A stretch of 64,000 nt of DNA from Megamerina dolium (taxonomy: Eukaryota > Arthropoda > Insecta > Diptera > Megamerinidae). The notes below the pieces were generated by a model, which saw only the letters and a program-made list of their open reading frames with translations, did not search any database and was not told the origin of the DNA. The translations under genes and the position numbers were made by a program. Shown piece by piece: positions 63,120 to 64,000 of the stretch; within the stretch, counting starts at the first letter, position 1, and every line of letters starts with the position of its first letter. The stretch spans positions 83,850,833 to 83,914,832 of the forward strand of contig OY978525.1 of NCBI GenBank assembly GCA_963854835.1, written 5' to 3'.

Positions 63120-64000
63120 AGATAGGTAGACTTTATGAGGCACAATTTCGCGATTGGTCGAACTAGTTCTACCTTTGACATTTTTAATGTGACCGACCAC
63201 TCGTACATGTCCATCAGCGCAAGGTTGGAATTTGATTATTCTAGCAAGTACCTATTTTGTGGGAGTAGTAGCCTCACTAAAGACAGCGACCATGTCACCT
63301 TTGAAGTTGCGTGAAGATCGAAACCACTTTGAGCGACGCTACAAACTCGTTAGGTATTCGTCTCTCCAACGGCGCCAGAAATGTTGTCTAATCATAGATA
63401 TTGCTCGCCATCGTTGATGGAGATTGCTGCAGAGCATCTTACCCTGAGGTTCTGGTATTGATTTAAGTGGTTCACCAATTATGAAGTATCCAGGAGTTAG
63501 AACTTCGAGGTCGCATACACTTGTCGAGTTCTCACATAGCGGGCGGAAGTTAACACAAGCTTCGACTTCTGTTAGTAGCGTGGTGAACTCTTCATCATCA
63601 GATATAACCCTTGGTCGATTTCGCACTCCTGCCGTGCGTGTACTTGTACATATGTGGGCCAGCGAGGTAAACTGCACTGCGGGTGAAGCAACGAGCGTAA
63701 GTAATCCTACAAGGTCTCCCATTGACTGTATAGCAAGTTTGCGAATTAAACATCTGCATTTAGCCCATTTATGGTAAACGTTGCGGATGAGGTTATGACC
63801 TCTGGTAATCCAATATCAGCGTTGCAAAACGGCTTGCATTATACAAGATCCAGAGTGCAGTGTGAACTTGTGCATGTCGGAGACTATTAGCTTTACTAGC
63901 GGGCAGCTCTTCGGCAAGATTATTGGATGCTTTACATAATGTGCGACCTCAGCATGTTTTAATCTTTCTACAACCCGTATGATATCGTTCTTGTCGAGAA
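63120..64000 (-). pseudogene. BEL/Pao pol, integrase C-terminal part
   Basis: The minus strand reads LLTEVEACVNFRPLCENSTS, LTPGYFIIGEPLKSIPEP, RWRAISMIRQHFWRRWRDEY, then, one frame over, KWVLARIIKFQPCADGHVRV, the characteristic end of BEL integrase. Frameshifts and stops interrupt it upstream of about 63722, and it continues off the right edge. Confidence 0.82.

Overview
The window looks like a piece of a fly (Diptera) genome, very probably a higher fly; a tephritid-like fruit fly is my inference. Evidence: two conserved eukaryotic genes are cut by tiny GT-AG introns (51-119 bp), the DNA is AT-rich, and the interspersed repeats are typical insect families (mdg3-type gypsy, BEL/Pao, Jockey, LOA, RTE, Tigger/pogo, mariner, Tc1, PIF/Harbinger, tRNA-derived SINE). 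There are no bacterial operons, CRISPR arrays or true tRNA genes.

Layout. 1-2670: a full-length Tigger/pogo DNA transposon with an open transposase frame, sitting in a (TA)n tract, followed by a mariner relic. 3174-4482 (minus): five exons of DMAP1, a Tip60/NuA4 and chromatin-regulator subunit; its last exon(s) lie beyond the left edge, so the mariner and Tigger copies sit in or beyond its last intron. 4579-5091: a MITE less than 100 bp upstream of the DMAP1 start, with a second copy at 61040-61446. 5829-9953: a rearranged mdg3-like gypsy copy whose two LTRs point away from each other. 10141-17470: a nearly complete mdg3-like gypsy element (ATAG target duplication, Leu-tRNA primer site, gag, pol, near-identical LTRs) whose 3' LTR was hit by an RTE retrotransposon. 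17521-18192: a terminal-inverted-repeat element carrying a second MITE.

18406-60961 (plus): MDN1 (midasin), the giant AAA+ ATPase that strips assembly factors from pre-60S ribosomes. I resolve ten exons, all phase-consistent, giving 5,351 codons: the N-terminal region, six AAA+ modules, the long linker and the acidic D/E-rich domain. The C-terminal MIDAS (von Willebrand A) exons are not in the window. DMAP1 and MDN1 are divergently transcribed, with about 13 kb of mostly transposon DNA between them.

MDN1 introns are 55-120 bp except three. Intron 6 (20.8 kb) holds an RTE relic with a SINE inside it; a LOA element of about 5.6 kb (own length) interrupted by an intact Jockey element; a second degraded LOA element; a four-unit tandem repeat; and a palindromic Tc1 relic. 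Intron 9 (5.2 kb) holds an internally deleted mariner with a SINE inside it, LOA and RTE fragments. The intron after exon 10 runs off the window and holds the second MITE, a PIF/Harbinger deletion derivative and the 3' end of a BEL/Pao element. Target-site duplications give the order of many insertions.

The observations I would follow first are a textbook -1 frameshift signal at the gag/pol junction of the gypsy element, a 60-nt in-frame intron inside the Tigger transposase catalytic core, the head-to-head gypsy copy, a near-perfect 31-bp hairpin at 47660-47728, and the SINE family whose one copy ends in (CCTAA)n.
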